A DNA stretch of 64,000 bases from Daejeonia sp002484105 (GCF_051175565.1 NZ_CP195105.1:2294001-2358000), one strand, 5' to 3'. Shown: positions 45,380-55,700, counted from the stretch's first letter. Notes: a model not told the origin generated them from the sequence alone. Translations and numbers: made by a program.

Positions 45380-48172
45380 TTAAAAATTAGCTTTAAGGCC
45401 AACAATAAAGGTTCTGACCTGTGGATAAGTTCCATAATCCACTCCCAAAACGCCATTAGTAGTCGAAAAAGCGTTTACTTCAGGATCGAATCCGGAATAA
45501 TCTGTCCAGGTAATAAGATTCTGTCCAGTAACATATACGTTCAATTTATTTACTCCTTTAAAAGGTTCGTTAAAATTATACCCTAACGTAACACTTTTTA
45601 GTCGCAGGAAAGATCCGTCCTCAATGAAGCGGTCTGAAATAACCATGGCACTATTGGAGTTTGCTCTTGGCACATTTGTAACTTGTCCCGGGGTTGTCCA
45701 TCTTTCAAGCACATTTACTGATTGATTTTTAAAATCGTTCATTAGTTCGAGTTCGAAACGCGAAGCATTGTATATATCATTTCCATATGATCCGGTAAAT
45801 AAAACATCCATATACCAGTTTTTATAAGTAAAGTTATTACTAAACCCAAAAGTAAAATCCGGGTTAGGATTTCCGATAAAAGTTCTATCACCAGTGTCAA
45901 AATATCCATTTCCGTTAATATCCTTGTATACAATATCGCCGGTTTGCGGATCTACACCTTCCATTTTATATCCAAAAAATGAACTGATTGGCTGGCCGGC
46001 AGAAAAACGTACAAGATTCCCCATTCCTTCTATACTAACACGATCTATGTTCGGCATATAGGCAATACTATTAATCTTACTTTTATTAAAAGATATGTTG
46101 AAATTAGTATTCCATTTAAAATTGTCTTTATTAATATTAACAGTATTTAGTGTGAATTCCATTCCTTTATTCTCCATAGAGCCCACATTTCTCAGAATAT
46201 TACCAATTTGACCCATTTCTACTGCAAGAATTAAATCATCAGTTGTTCTCTTATAAAAATCTGCGGTTAGCTTGATTCGATTATTTGCAAATCCCATATC
46301 CAATCCGAAATTGGTATCTGTAGTCACTTCCCAACCTATATCGCTTCCCCACTGATAAGTAGACCATGTTCCGTCAGGACCGTCTTTACTAATTCTTTCC
46401 AGATTATAATGAGAGTAAGGAGGTATTCCTGAAGCATTACCTGTTTTACCCCAACCACCTCTTATCTTCAATTCGGAAATGATCTTGCTATCTTTGAGGA
46501 AATTTTCATTAGATACAAGCCATGACCCGGAAACGCCTGGGAAGAAGCCCCATTTTTTACCAGGTGCCAGGGCGGAGCTTCCATTGTATCGGAAAACTCC
46601 CATAATTGTGTATTTATTATCCAAGGTATAAAGTGCTCTTCCAAAATATGATAATTCTCTTAGGATTTCTTTACGGAACACCTTTCCCGGATTTTCAGAT
46701 AAATCAAAAACAAACTCGCGGAGGTACTCAGGGAAACGATTACCCCAGTAGTATTTTTCCTGTACATTACGCTCGTGCATTTGCACACCACCCAGTAAAT
46801 CCAAATTATGAATATCTGATTTCAGTTTGTAGTTTAATGTATTCTCAAAATTAAAATCCTGATAAAGACTATATGTTTTGCTTCCCGTTCCTTGTTCTTG
46901 ACGTCCATATGTAGAGCTGTATGGATCAATAAACTGATCATTAACACTATCTATATAGTCAAAAGACACCATTGGCTTCCATACAAGATCCTTCAATATG
47001 TTGATTTCAAATCCTACGTTGGAAAGAAAACGCTGGGTCTCGGTTTTGTCGGAACCTCTAAACTGAAATGCAACAGGATTTTCCCATCCAGCAGTCCATG
47101 GATTTTGCGCAAACTGCCCAGGTTTGTACCCATCTTTTACTGTTCCATCCTCATTATATACCATAGTATCGCCTGGAATAAAATGGATCTGATCCCCATA
47201 TGCCGGCATAAAAGTTGGTGTCGTTAAAGTTGCTAATACAACGCCAGCTCGGGCACCTGCGGCATTGTCATGAGTATTATTTAGTTTTGTGTTAATATAA
47301 TTCATGTTGGCAATGACTTTCAGCCAACGGTTCATTTTCACATCAAGGTTTACTTTTGCGGAAATCCTGTCAAATCTTGAAGGAGCGATAATACCTTCAA
47401 TCCCCTGATAGCCTAATGAAGTATACGCTTTAAGTTTTTCGTCACCAAAAGAATAATTAACATTGTAATTTTGGTCAAATCCCGTTTTAAAAACTTCATC
47501 TTTCCAATTGGTATTAATTCCTGCATAGCGCTCGTTATTGATGATCGGAAGATAATCATTTCCTCCGTTCAGTTTAATATCTGACATAAGATCCTTATAT
47601 TGTTCTAAACTGAGGACATCTACATTGTCAACTTGTTTAGAAAACCCCCAATAAGCATTGAAATTAAGTTGTTTCCTATTCGCTTTAGCTCTTTTAGTGG
47701 TAACGATAACAACACCAGAAGAACCGTTGATACCATATATGGCGGCAGATGTTGCATCTTTTAGAATAGTCATATCAACAATATCATCTGGGTTAATACC
47801 ACTGATATCGTTGGTTTGAATACCATCAACAACATATAGCGGATCTACACCTGAAGAAATTGAATTATTACCTCTGATTTTTATGTTCAGAGATTGACCC
47901 GGCTTTCCTGAATTCTGTATAACATTAACACCGGCTGCATTTCCCTGCATCGCTTGTCCCACATTATATATAGGACGGTCTTCAAATGCTTCTGCTTTGA
48001 TATTCTCGACAGCACTCGTCAGATTTTTCTTTTTGACAGAACCATAGCCAATAACTACAACTTCATCAATTTTACGTTCTGAGATAACGCTGTCCGTTAC
48101 CTGCGCATTGATATCTGCAGTAAAATATAATACTGCAATCAATCCAATACTTTTTACAATTTGCTTTCTCAT
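45380..48172 (-). CDS. susC: SusC/RagA-family TonB-dependent outer-membrane transporter
   Basis: TonB-dependent glycan importer of 930 aa. After the signal peptide it enters the plug at once (KIDEVVVIGYGSVKKKNLTSAVENI, then DPLYVVDGIQ). The usual N-terminal carboxypeptidase-like domain of SusC proteins is absent, which explains the modest length. The C-terminus ends on an aromatic strand (VRTFIVGLKANF). It pairs with the SusD gene 18 bp away. The cluster is more AT-rich than the genes around it. Confidence 0.95.
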   Translation of the reverse strand: MRKQIVKSIGLIAVLYFTADINAQVTDSVISERKIDEVVVIGYGSVKKKNLTSAVENIKAEAFEDRPIYNVGQAMQGNAAGVNVIQNSGKPGQSLNIKIRGNNSISSGVDPLYVVDGIQTNDISGINPDDIVDMTILKDATSAAIYGINGSSGVVIVTTKRAKANRKQLNFNAYWGFSKQVDNVDVLSLEQYKDLMSDIKLNGGNDYLPIINNERYAGINTNWKDEVFKTGFDQNYNVNYSFGDEKLKAYTSLGYQGIEGIIAPSRFDRISAKVNLDVKMNRWLKVIANMNYINTKLNNTHDNAAGARAGVVLATLTTPTFMPAYGDQIHFIPGDTMVYNEDGTVKDGYKPGQFAQNPWTAGWENPVAFQFRGSDKTETQRFLSNVGFEINILKDLVWKPMVSFDYIDSVNDQFIDPYSSTYGRQEQGTGSKTYSLYQDFNFENTLNYKLKSDIHNLDLLGGVQMHERNVQEKYYWGNRFPEYLREFVFDLSENPGKVFRKEILRELSYFGRALYTLDNKYTIMGVFRYNGSSALAPGKKWGFFPGVSGSWLVSNENFLKDSKIISELKIRGGWGKTGNASGIPPYSHYNLERISKDGPDGTWSTYQWGSDIGWEVTTDTNFGLDMGFANNRIKLTADFYKRTTDDLILAVEMGQIGNILRNVGSMENKGMEFTLNTVNINKDNFKWNTNFNISFNKSKINSIAYMPNIDRVSIEGMGNLVRFSAGQPISSFFGYKMEGVDPQTGDIVYKDINGNGYFDTGDRTFIGNPNPDFTFGFSNNFTYKNWYMDVLFTGSYGNDIYNASRFELELMNDFKNQSVNVLERWTTPGQVTNVPRANSNSAMVISDRFIEDGSFLRLKSVTLGYNFNEPFKGVNKLNVYVTGQNLITWTDYSGFDPEVNAFSTTNGVLGVDYGTYPQVRTFIVGLKANF

Positions 48173-48653
48173 ATTATATTATTTTATCTCAAACTGAGAC
48201 AATAAATATATTAAATAATTATTAACAACCAATTTTTTTTTTAATTTTTTTTATTCCTTTTATTCATAGGTATTTACAGTAGTTCTTATCATGTTTTCCC
48301 CAGATTTCTGTTAAATGAATTTAACATTTTTAAGACGTCATTTTCACTTTTTCGTAAAATCAGGACATCAAATAGTCTATAAAACCGATTTAGAAGAGCT
48401 TTTTTTTCAAAAACAGCACGATGTGAAAGTTTACTCCTGAACAGACACTGAATTTTCACATTCATCAATACGCATCCCTTTCGGCATTGTCTCATTTTAT
48501 GCCAATAGTTTAATTAAAAGAAAGCAGCATATAGCCTTACAAATGAAGTTTGTCATGTTTCAGTTTTCCAATTGCGTTATTTGTATTACTTTAGACTTTT
48601 TTAAAACCAACCAAAAACCATTTTATATCATCCTTATTTAACATTTTACTGAA
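48173..48653. promoter_or_regulatory. Divergent regulatory region between the glycan-use operon and the MFS/Nudix genes
   Basis: These 481 AT-rich bp contain no gene I can support. Near susC lies an inverted repeat TCTCA-AAC-TGAGA (48187-48199), 15 bp before its start. ACAAA-N5-TTTGT (48539-48553) lies on the MFS side. Either could be an operator; both are short and unproven. Confidence 0.4.
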
Positions 48654-49838
48654 GTGAAAGCCTCAATATTCTCAAAGTACCTGCCCCTGCAGCTGTCTTT
48701 TCTGGTATTTTCAATGCTGCTGAACTGCATGGGTATCATTATTCTGAAGTATTCCGGTACGCAGATTTCCTACCGTGGACTGGGATTTCTGGAATTTTTT
48801 AAAGATATTCCCATAGCCATTATGTCAATGGCGGCCGTAAGTTTCATCAATAAAAAAGGAACAAAAAAATCTCTGATCACTGCACTTACTGCTGTGCTGT
48901 TATGCTGTCTGCTGCTGCCTTGTCTGGAAGGCTTCTGGTTTTTCAGGCTCTGGTTTGTCGTGATTGGTGTATCTTTTGCCATTGCCAAAATCGCCATTTT
49001 CGCCATTATCCGTAACAATTCTTCGGACGAAAAATGCCTCACCATCGTCATGAACCGTGTTGAAGCCTCTTTTGTTATTGGTGTTTTCTGTGTCAATATG
49101 GGTTTCGGATGGCTGCTCAGCAGCATGTACAGCGAATTCTGGAAGTATGGTTTCTGGATCATCGGGCTGATATCACTCTGCACCATCCTTCTGCTGAGGA
49201 AGCAGAACTACATGGAAATCCCTGCCGAAAAAATCCATATCCTTCATAGTGCCCGCCAAATCTTCAGTTTGCGGAACAGTATTTTCTTTCTGATTATTTT
49301 CTTTCTTGTATTTATGGAGCAGGGATTCAACTCGTGGCTGCCAACATTCTACCGGAATAATCTTAAAGTCAATTCCTTCTATTCACTGCAGTCTACAGCC
49401 TTTCTTGCGTTGTTTTCGTTTTTGGGACGCTATCTTACAAGCCGGCTTATTGTACACTTTCAATGGAAAAAGTATTTGTTTTTCTGCCTTGCGGCACTTC
49501 TTTTTATCATGATGGCTGCACAGTTGCTGATGGCTGATGTCAGCCGCTATCTTAATCTCCTGATGATAATCTTTCCGCTGCTGGGGCTCTTCCTGTCGCC
49601 ACTTTACCCGTTGTACAACTCCAAATTTCTGGCAACCACAGGTAAGGAAAAAGTCAACTTTTTTGTATCGGTCATCGTGGTTTTCTCCTCTCTCGGAAGT
49701 TCGTTCGGATCATTGGCCATGTCCTATATTTTCCATTATTCCGCTGATACCTATTTTATCATTTTCTCGCTGCTGCCTCTGATAATGATAATTCTTCTGA
49801 CCCTGTTTTTCACGAAATTAACAAGTATAACATCATAA
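48654..49838 (+). CDS. MFS transporter, probable sugar porter
   Basis: A 394-aa, 12-helix membrane protein. The start codon is GTG (MKASIFSKYLPLQLSFLVFS). Transmembrane blocks such as SLITALTAVLLCCLLLPCL and LNLLMIIFPLLGLFLSPLYPLYN are clear, as is the helix-7 segment VFMEQGFNSWLPTFYRN. It is divergent from the glycan-use operon and 19 bp before the Nudix-type regulator, so it may import the released sugars. No characterised homologue identified. Confidence 0.82.
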   Translation: MKASIFSKYLPLQLSFLVFSMLLNCMGIIILKYSGTQISYRGLGFLEFFKDIPIAIMSMAAVSFINKKGTKKSLITALTAVLLCCLLLPCLEGFWFFRLWFVVIGVSFAIAKIAIFAIIRNNSSDEKCLTIVMNRVEASFVIGVFCVNMGFGWLLSSMYSEFWKYGFWIIGLISLCTILLLRKQNYMEIPAEKIHILHSARQIFSLRNSIFFLIIFFLVFMEQGFNSWLPTFYRNNLKVNSFYSLQSTAFLALFSFLGRYLTSRLIVHFQWKKYLFFCLAALLFIMMAAQLLMADVSRYLNLLMIIFPLLGLFLSPLYPLYNSKFLATTGKEKVNFFVSVIVVFSSLGSSFGSLAMSYIFHYSADTYFIIFSLLPLIMIILLTLFFTKLTSITS

Positions 49839-49857
49839 TTTAATTAACTTTGACGCC

Positions 49858-50616
49858 ATGAGAATTGAAGATTCAAGAAATATACAGTCTCTTCGTGAAC
49901 TGATTGATGCGGACAATTTTGTGGAGCATGTTTCCGTAGACTGTGTGATTTTCGGTTACAACAAAGAGAAACTCCGCGTGCTGCTGCTCAAATACCACGA
50001 CCTGGATATCTGGTCGCTGCCCGGCGGTTTTGTGTTTAATGATGAAGATCTGAGGCAGGCTGCCGACCGTGTATTGTATGAAAGAACACACCTGAAAAAT
50101 GTGTTTCTGGACCAGTTTCATACCTTCGGACGCATCAGCAGAACCGAAAACAATATTCACCAGACACTTCTCAAAAACAAAGGAATCGAAGTACCCAAAG
50201 ATCACTGGATTTTCCAGCGCTTCATTACTGTTGGATATTGCAGCCTGATCAATTATTCTCTGGTAGATACGTTCCCCGATGCCTTCAACGAAATGTGCCA
50301 GTGGTTTGACGTAAACGAACTTCCTAATATGGCATTCGACCACGAACGGATTATACAGATCGGCCTCCGTCATCTCCGGAAAAATCTCGATACACAAATT
50401 GTTGCCTTCAACCTGCTTCCGGAAAAATTCACGATGAACGATCTCCAGAAACTCTACGAAATTGTTTTAGGTGAAAAATTCCGCCGCAACAACTTCCAGC
50501 GCAAAATGCTCAGCCTGGGCACACTGGAAAGGCAGGAAAAACTCTTTGACGGGTCTCCCAACAAAGCCCCATATCTGTATAAATTCAAAGACAATCTGGT
50601 CGATTATCTGGATTGA
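49858..50616 (+). CDS. Nudix-related transcriptional regulator (NrtR/AraR-like)
   Basis: A 252-aa protein with an N-terminal Nudix-like fold and a C-terminal winged helix (FTMNDLQKLYEIVLGEKFRRNNFQRKML). The Nudix box is degenerate. The G-x5-E part (GGFVFNDE) is kept, but REUxEExG reads RVLYERTH, losing the RE and second EE glutamates and the glycine, so hydrolysis is unlikely. Proteins of this type control sugar genes in Bacteroidota. Its position across from SusC/SusD makes that operon a likely target. Confidence 0.85.
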   Translation: MRIEDSRNIQSLRELIDADNFVEHVSVDCVIFGYNKEKLRVLLLKYHDLDIWSLPGGFVFNDEDLRQAADRVLYERTHLKNVFLDQFHTFGRISRTENNIHQTLLKNKGIEVPKDHWIFQRFITVGYCSLINYSLVDTFPDAFNEMCQWFDVNELPNMAFDHERIIQIGLRHLRKNLDTQIVAFNLLPEKFTMNDLQKLYEIVLGEKFRRNNFQRKMLSLGTLERQEKLFDGSPNKAPYLYKFKDNLVDYLD

Positions 50617-50648
50617 TAAAAATTCCTATCTTAGGAAAAACATTTTTT

Positions 50649-51830
50649 ATGTCCTATTATCCTCTATCCACCATTCCGGATTATTTTGGGATGGATCAGT
50701 TCCTGAGCGACGAACACCAACTGATCCGACAATCTGTCAGAGACTGGACAGAAGCTTTTGTCATGCCACAGATTGATGCGGCAGCTCAGGAACACCATGA
50801 AATTCCGGGTCTCATGAAAGAACTCGGCAATATTGGTGCTCTCGGCCCTTATATTCCGGAAGAATACGGCGGTTCGGGGCTCGACCAGATTTCGTATGGC
50901 CTTATCATGCAGGAACTCGAACGCGGTGATTCTGCCGTGCGTTCTGCAGCATCAGTACAGAGTTCACTCGTGATGTACCCGATATACGAATATGGTTCGG
51001 AAGAACAAAAGAAAAAATACCTTCCCGCGCTGGCATCCGGCGATATCACCGGAGCATTCGGCCTTACCGAACCCAACCACGGTTCGGATCCCGGATCGAT
51101 GGAAACCCATTTTGAAGACAAAGGCAATCATTATCTGCTGAACGGATCAAAAATGTGGATTACCAATGCCCCTATTTGCAGTATAGCTGTAGTATGGGCA
51201 AAAGATGAATCCGGAAAAATACGCGGACTGATTGTTGAACGTGGAACAGAAGGATTCTCCACTCCAGAAACCCTGCATAAATGGAGTCTCCGTGCTTCCA
51301 GAACGGGCGAACTGGTATTTGATAATGTGAGGGTTCCCAAAGAAAACATTCTTCCGGGAATTTCCGGACTTAAAGGTCCACTCTCCTGCCTGAACTCTGC
51401 CCGCTACGGGATTTCCTGGGGAGTGATTGGTGCTGCGGTCGACTGCTATTGTACGGCCTTGCAATATACACTGGAACGCCAACAGTTTGGGAAACCCATT
51501 GCCTCATATCAGCTCCAGCAGAAAAAACTTGCAGAATTCCTTACCGAAATCACCAAAGCACAATTGCTGTGTCATCAGCTTGGCGTTCTCAAAAACCATC
51601 AGCAGGCAAGCCCGGCGCAGATTTCGATGGCCAAAAGAAACAATGTGAAAATGGCTATAGACATTGCCCGGGAATCTCGTCAGATGCTGGGAGGTATGGG
51701 AATTACAGGAAATTTTCCCATGATGAGACATTCGGCCAACCTGGAATCCGTTATTACGTATGAAGGCACCCATGATATCCATCTGTTGATAACAGGCATG
51801 GACATTACGGGGATCAATGCATTTAGCTGA
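50649..51830 (+). CDS. Glutaryl-CoA dehydrogenase-like acyl-CoA dehydrogenase
   Basis: FAD enzyme of 393 aa that oxidises (and in the true enzyme decarboxylates) glutaryl-CoA in lysine/tryptophan breakdown. FGLTEPNHGSDPGSMET, LNSARYGISWGVIGAA and the catalytic glutamate in VITYEGTHDIH match the glutaryl-CoA branch. ATG 50649 fits better than the upstream TTG that overlaps the Nudix gene stop. A shared terminator with ndk follows. Confidence 0.87.
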   Translation: MSYYPLSTIPDYFGMDQFLSDEHQLIRQSVRDWTEAFVMPQIDAAAQEHHEIPGLMKELGNIGALGPYIPEEYGGSGLDQISYGLIMQELERGDSAVRSAASVQSSLVMYPIYEYGSEEQKKKYLPALASGDITGAFGLTEPNHGSDPGSMETHFEDKGNHYLLNGSKMWITNAPICSIAVVWAKDESGKIRGLIVERGTEGFSTPETLHKWSLRASRTGELVFDNVRVPKENILPGISGLKGPLSCLNSARYGISWGVIGAAVDCYCTALQYTLERQQFGKPIASYQLQQKKLAEFLTEITKAQLLCHQLGVLKNHQQASPAQISMAKRNNVKMAIDIARESRQMLGGMGITGNFPMMRHSANLESVITYEGTHDIHLLITGMDITGINAFS

Positions 51831-51844
51831 TTAAAGCCAAAAAA

Positions 51845-51870
51845 AGCCGGATTTTAAGATCCGGCTTCTT
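51845..51870. terminator. Bidirectional terminator between the dehydrogenase and ndk
   Basis: Stem AGCCGGAT / ATCCGGCT with loop TTTAAG, flanked by A runs and T runs, placed between convergent genes. Confidence 0.82.
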
Positions 51871-51886
51871 ATCGAAAAGTATCCTT

Positions 51887-52306
51887 TTAGAAAATGTCTC
51901 TTCCTGAAAAATGAAATGCAGATTCAATCTGAGCATTTTCGTCAGAATCAGATCCGTGAATCGCATTTTCGCCAACGCTTCTCGCATACATTTTACGAAT
52001 AGTTCCTTCTTCAGCATTTTCCGGGTTGGTAGCACCGATGAGTTTTCTGAAATCTTCCACAGCATTGTCCTTTTCAAGAACTGCAGCCACAATCGGCCCG
52101 CTGCTCATAAATTCTACCAACTCACCGAAAAACGGTCTTTCTTTGTGTACAGCGTAGAATTTTCTGGCATCATCTGCCGTCATCTGAGTAAGTTTTAGTG
52201 CTTTGAATGTAAATCCTGCTTCTGCAATTTTTGCAATGATTGCCCCGATGTGTCCGTCTTCGACAGCATCAGGTTTAATCATAGTAAATGTGATATTACC
52301 TGACAT
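51887..52306 (-). CDS. ndk: Nucleoside diphosphate kinase
   Basis: Ping-pong phosphotransferase balancing NTP pools, 139 aa. [10 protein letters not shown] is the conserved start, [18 protein letters not shown] follows, and the phosphohistidine lies in NAIHGSDS. A -7 box TAATTTTG on the minus strand lies just upstream. Confidence 0.97.
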   Translation of the reverse strand: MSGNITFTMIKPDAVEDGHIGAIIAKIAEAGFTFKALKLTQMTADDARKFYAVHKERPFFGELVEFMSSGPIVAAVLEKDNAVEDFRKLIGATNPENAEEGTIRKMYARSVGENAIHGSDSDENAQIESAFHFSGRDIF

Positions 52307-52348
52307 AAATTAGTTAATTTTTTGTTGTGCAAAATTAAGAAATTGTTT

Positions 52349-52492
52349 TATATTTGCAGCAGGAAATTCACACGTGATTATTGATTTTTTTCTTTTGGCA
52401 TACTAGTTGCTAACTGATTATCGATTCTCATGTTTAATTTGAGTTTTCATGGTTATTAGTTTTTACCCAGCTTCGGCTGGGTTTTTTATAGA
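52349..52492 (+). ncRNA. Candidate small RNA between ndk and the outer-membrane receptor
   Basis: A plus-strand promoter TTG (52325-52327)-N21-TATATTTG (52349-52356) faces a strong terminator, CCCAGC-TTCG-GCTGGG plus TTTTTT (52466-52487). The transcript would be about 125 nt from about 52363, with no ORF of note. The terminator lies about 240 bp before the receptor start, so it could also be an attenuated leader of that gene. No known RNA family recognised. Confidence 0.5.
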
Positions 52493-52729
52493 TGTTTATA
52501 GGATATTAAAGGGATCAATTAATGTTCCAATCGTTTTTTCCCACCTGTTACACCATAAATTTCCTTGTGCTGAAATTTTGATGGTTCAACACAGAAAATC
52601 TGAGCTTCTTCTGTTCATTTTTGAATTGTTAAGTAGCTTTACAACCTCTTTCATCTGTTAACCCTCCATTAACCGTTCGTTAACAAAAACAGCAGAAATT
52701 TTGCCCCATTTTTGGAGAAACTTTTACAG

Positions 52730-55087
52730 ATGAAAATTTCCATTTTGTTACTATTGGCACTTCCTTCTCTAATATTCGGACAGCAATACATTTCGGGACA
52801 CATGGAAGATACAGATCAAAATCCGGTGCGGAATGCTCTGATCAAAATTCTGGAATCCGATGCACAATATACTTCCGATTCTCTGGGAAATTTCAAAATT
52901 ACAGATCCGCATTTCCCATTGACAATAAATGTGCAAAAACAGGGATATCAGGACTATTCGCTGGTCTTGGAGGCAGAGGCAGGCGAAACGCTGAACATCA
53001 TTCTGAAAAAAGATTCTGCAACGAATATACAAACCGTGCATATCCAAGCACGAAAACCCATGTTAAAAAGGAAAATCGACCGGCTGGAATTTACGGTTGA
53101 CCAAACACCACTGCAAAACCTTAATGCCTGGGACATACTGAAAAGCACCCCGGATATCCTTGTAAAAAATGATGTACTCAGCGTACGCGGAAATTCACAG
53201 ATTATGGTAACCATCAACGACCGCAAAACCCTGATGACCACAGATCAGCTGAAACAGCTTCTTGAAAATACCGACGGCAGCAACGTCTATTCTGTAGAAG
53301 TGATCACCAATCCGCCTGCCAAATACGAAGCCCAGGGCAGCGCCGTAATCAACATCAAAATGAAACAGAATATCCTTTCCGGTTATAAGGGAAGAGTGGC
53401 ATTGCGGTACCATCAAACCATTTATGCCAAAGGGCTTATCGGACTTTCACAATCGTACAACACCCCAAAATGGCAGTTGAGTGGCAATTACAATTTTGTT
53501 TCGGGAAACTACGTGCGAAAAAATGATGATGTAGTAACCTTTGACGAAAACAAAACCCGTTGGGAAAGCGATATGGTGCGCAAGACCAAAGCCCACGAGC
53601 AGCATCTGTACAATTTTTCGGCACAATATGCTGCAGACAGTCTGAATGTACTGCAATTTGGTTTCGACGGCAACAACAATCCCGGCTCTGAAGGAAATTA
53701 TGTGGTTCCCACGCAAATTTTCAATACCCTGAACAACGAACTGGAATCTTACTACCTCACCTCAAACCGCCGTCATGAAAACGCAACCAATGGGAATGCC
53801 TATGCACTTTATGACAAAAAATGGGGCAAAAATACGCTGACGTGGACGAATCATTTCAGCACAAAACATTACCGTGAAAATCAGGATGTTGCCACCCAGC
53901 TTCATTTTTCGGGGCAGCCGGAAGCCTTTCAGCGCTTTGCTACCGGAAACCTTCAGAAAACCCTTTTGGTTGCCTCACAGCTGGATTACCGGCTGGAAAA
54001 GGAAAAATGGAATATTGAAAGCGGACTAAAATTCAGTTCGGTACGCAATAAAAACCGACTTGATTTCTTTAACGGAACAGCAACCTCTCTGACTCCAGAT
54101 CCGGAGAAAAGTAATTTTTTTGACTATACAGAACGTATTTATGCTGCATACCTTTCATCACAATACAAATGGGAAAAATGGGAACTGAAAGCTGGGTTAC
54201 GCTCCGAAACCACAAATATTAAAAGCATTTCTGATCATCCTAAAGTAGAGAACAATACTGCGAAAACGTCATTTTTCCCTACTTTTTATGTCATGTACAA
54301 TGTAAAAGAAGACCAGCAGCTCGGGTTTTCGTACGGAAAACGGATTGACCGTCCGAATTATGACTTCCTGAATCCTTCAAAATCCTACTACAACCTGTAT
54401 TCGTATTTTCAGGGAGATGCAAACCTCAAATCTACAATTATTCATCATTTGAATATTACCTGTACACTCAACGACTGGAATTTTGAAACCTATTTCAGTT
54501 ACACCAAAGATCCGTCCATGGAGATTTCCGTACAGAATCCCCAAACTTTTGAAACGATATACCACTATACCAACATCCGAAGCGGAAAAACGTTTGGAGC
54601 CAATGTCTCCAAAAGCTTTACGCTAACACCGAAATGGAAAATCAACACCTTTTTGATGGGACAATATGAAGCCAGTTATTTTTTGGGTGCAGACGATATG
54701 ATGCGCAAAAATCAGGTATTTTTCTACAACGGGAATTTCTCTTCACAGATCACACTGGACGAAGCCAAAACCTGGGATATAAACCTGGGGTATGTGTACA
54801 ATTCAAAGGCCATACAGGGATCTTTCGATATCAGTTCTTCCCAGAATCTGTATCTGATTCTGAACAAAAAAATGTTGGAAAAACGTCTGGAAGCAACCTT
54901 GGTGCTCAACGATATTTTCCGTACGGACAGAAATACCATTTCTACCCGATATGCCAACCAGAACCAGTATTTCAAGGATTACCGCGACACGCAGTATTGT
55001 ATGTTTACTTTGAAATACCATTTCGGAAACCAGAAAGTGAAAGATGTCAAAGCCAGCACCAAAACCGATGAGCAGAACAGGTTGTGA
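52730..55087 (+). CDS. TonB-dependent-receptor-like outer-membrane beta-barrel protein
   Basis: A 785-aa outer-membrane protein. Signal peptide MKISILLLLALPSLIFGQ, a carboxypeptidase-regulatory-like domain (YISGHMEDTDQNPVRNALIKIL), a plug-like region (VITNPPAKYEAQGSAVINIKM) and a large barrel of the OMP_b-brl_3 type. The ligand is unknown; no SusD partner is adjacent. ATG 52730 starts the signal peptide; an earlier TTG adds six residues. Confidence 0.87.
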   Translation: MKISILLLLALPSLIFGQQYISGHMEDTDQNPVRNALIKILESDAQYTSDSLGNFKITDPHFPLTINVQKQGYQDYSLVLEAEAGETLNIILKKDSATNIQTVHIQARKPMLKRKIDRLEFTVDQTPLQNLNAWDILKSTPDILVKNDVLSVRGNSQIMVTINDRKTLMTTDQLKQLLENTDGSNVYSVEVITNPPAKYEAQGSAVINIKMKQNILSGYKGRVALRYHQTIYAKGLIGLSQSYNTPKWQLSGNYNFVSGNYVRKNDDVVTFDENKTRWESDMVRKTKAHEQHLYNFSAQYAADSLNVLQFGFDGNNNPGSEGNYVVPTQIFNTLNNELESYYLTSNRRHENATNGNAYALYDKKWGKNTLTWTNHFSTKHYRENQDVATQLHFSGQPEAFQRFATGNLQKTLLVASQLDYRLEKEKWNIESGLKFSSVRNKNRLDFFNGTATSLTPDPEKSNFFDYTERIYAAYLSSQYKWEKWELKAGLRSETTNIKSISDHPKVENNTAKTSFFPTFYVMYNVKEDQQLGFSYGKRIDRPNYDFLNPSKSYYNLYSYFQGDANLKSTIIHHLNITCTLNDWNFETYFSYTKDPSMEISVQNPQTFETIYHYTNIRSGKTFGANVSKSFTLTPKWKINTFLMGQYEASYFLGADDMMRKNQVFFYNGNFSSQITLDEAKTWDINLGYVYNSKAIQGSFDISSSQNLYLILNKKMLEKRLEATLVLNDIFRTDRNTISTRYANQNQYFKDYRDTQYCMFTLKYHFGNQKVKDVKASTKTDEQNRL

Positions 55088-55094
55088 TAAGGTA

Positions 55095-55700
55095 TCAATT
55101 TTCCTTTACCAGTTCTTCCATTTGCTGGTAAAATGAATTCACACTGTAGTCCGCCATTCCCGTGTGAGAAAGACGAATCTGTCCTTTTTTGTCGAGTACA
55201 ATTGTCGTGGGAAGCGAACCCTGAAAATAATCAGCTGGAACCTGACCGTCAGGAACCATAAACGGCACACTATAACCATTTTTCTGCAGGAATTCTTTCC
55301 CCGCTTTCGGATCATCATCCATATTGACCATCAGAAACTCAAACTCAGGATTCTTTCCAAATTTTTGATAAAGCTTTTCGACGGACGGAAATTCTGCCCG
55401 GCACGGCGGACACCACGATGCCCAGAAATTAATGAACACGACTTTCCCTTTCAGATTTGTTGTCGTGAGAATATTTCCTTTTGCATCACGCACGGCAAAT
55501 ACAGAAGCAGAAGGAAAGTCCGATTCTCCACCCTTTTTTCCAGCGGGTATTTCCGTAATTTTAGTCTTTAGTACTCCAGTTGACATCAACTGCCGCATCA
55601 CCCAGGCCTTGGCATCAGGACTCACAAACAGCACGACTGCAACAGCAATCAGCATGGCAGGAATCCCGTTTCTCCGGATCCATATTTTAATATCTTCCAT
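55095..55700 (-). CDS. TlpA-family thiol-disulfide oxidoreductase
   Basis: Membrane-anchored periplasmic thioredoxin, 201 aa. N-terminal helix (PAMLIAVAVVLFVSPD). The redox motif is WASWCPPCRAEFPS, and the cis-proline strand lies in SLPTTIVLDKKG. It probably reduces or oxidises exported proteins, for example cytochrome c maturation substrates. It is convergent with the receptor gene, 7 bp apart. Confidence 0.9.
   Translation of the reverse strand: MEDIKIWIRRNGIPAMLIAVAVVLFVSPDAKAWVMRQLMSTGVLKTKITEIPAGKKGGESDFPSASVFAVRDAKGNILTTTNLKGKVVFINFWASWCPPCRAEFPSVEKLYQKFGKNPEFEFLMVNMDDDPKAGKEFLQKNGYSVPFMVPDGQVPADYFQGSLPTTIVLDKKGQIRLSHTGMADYSVNSFYQQMEELVKEN

Noticed and set aside
48289..48495. 68-aa minus-strand frame upstream of susC
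   Set aside because: No start context, signal or family features; basic composition typical of random AT-rich sequence.
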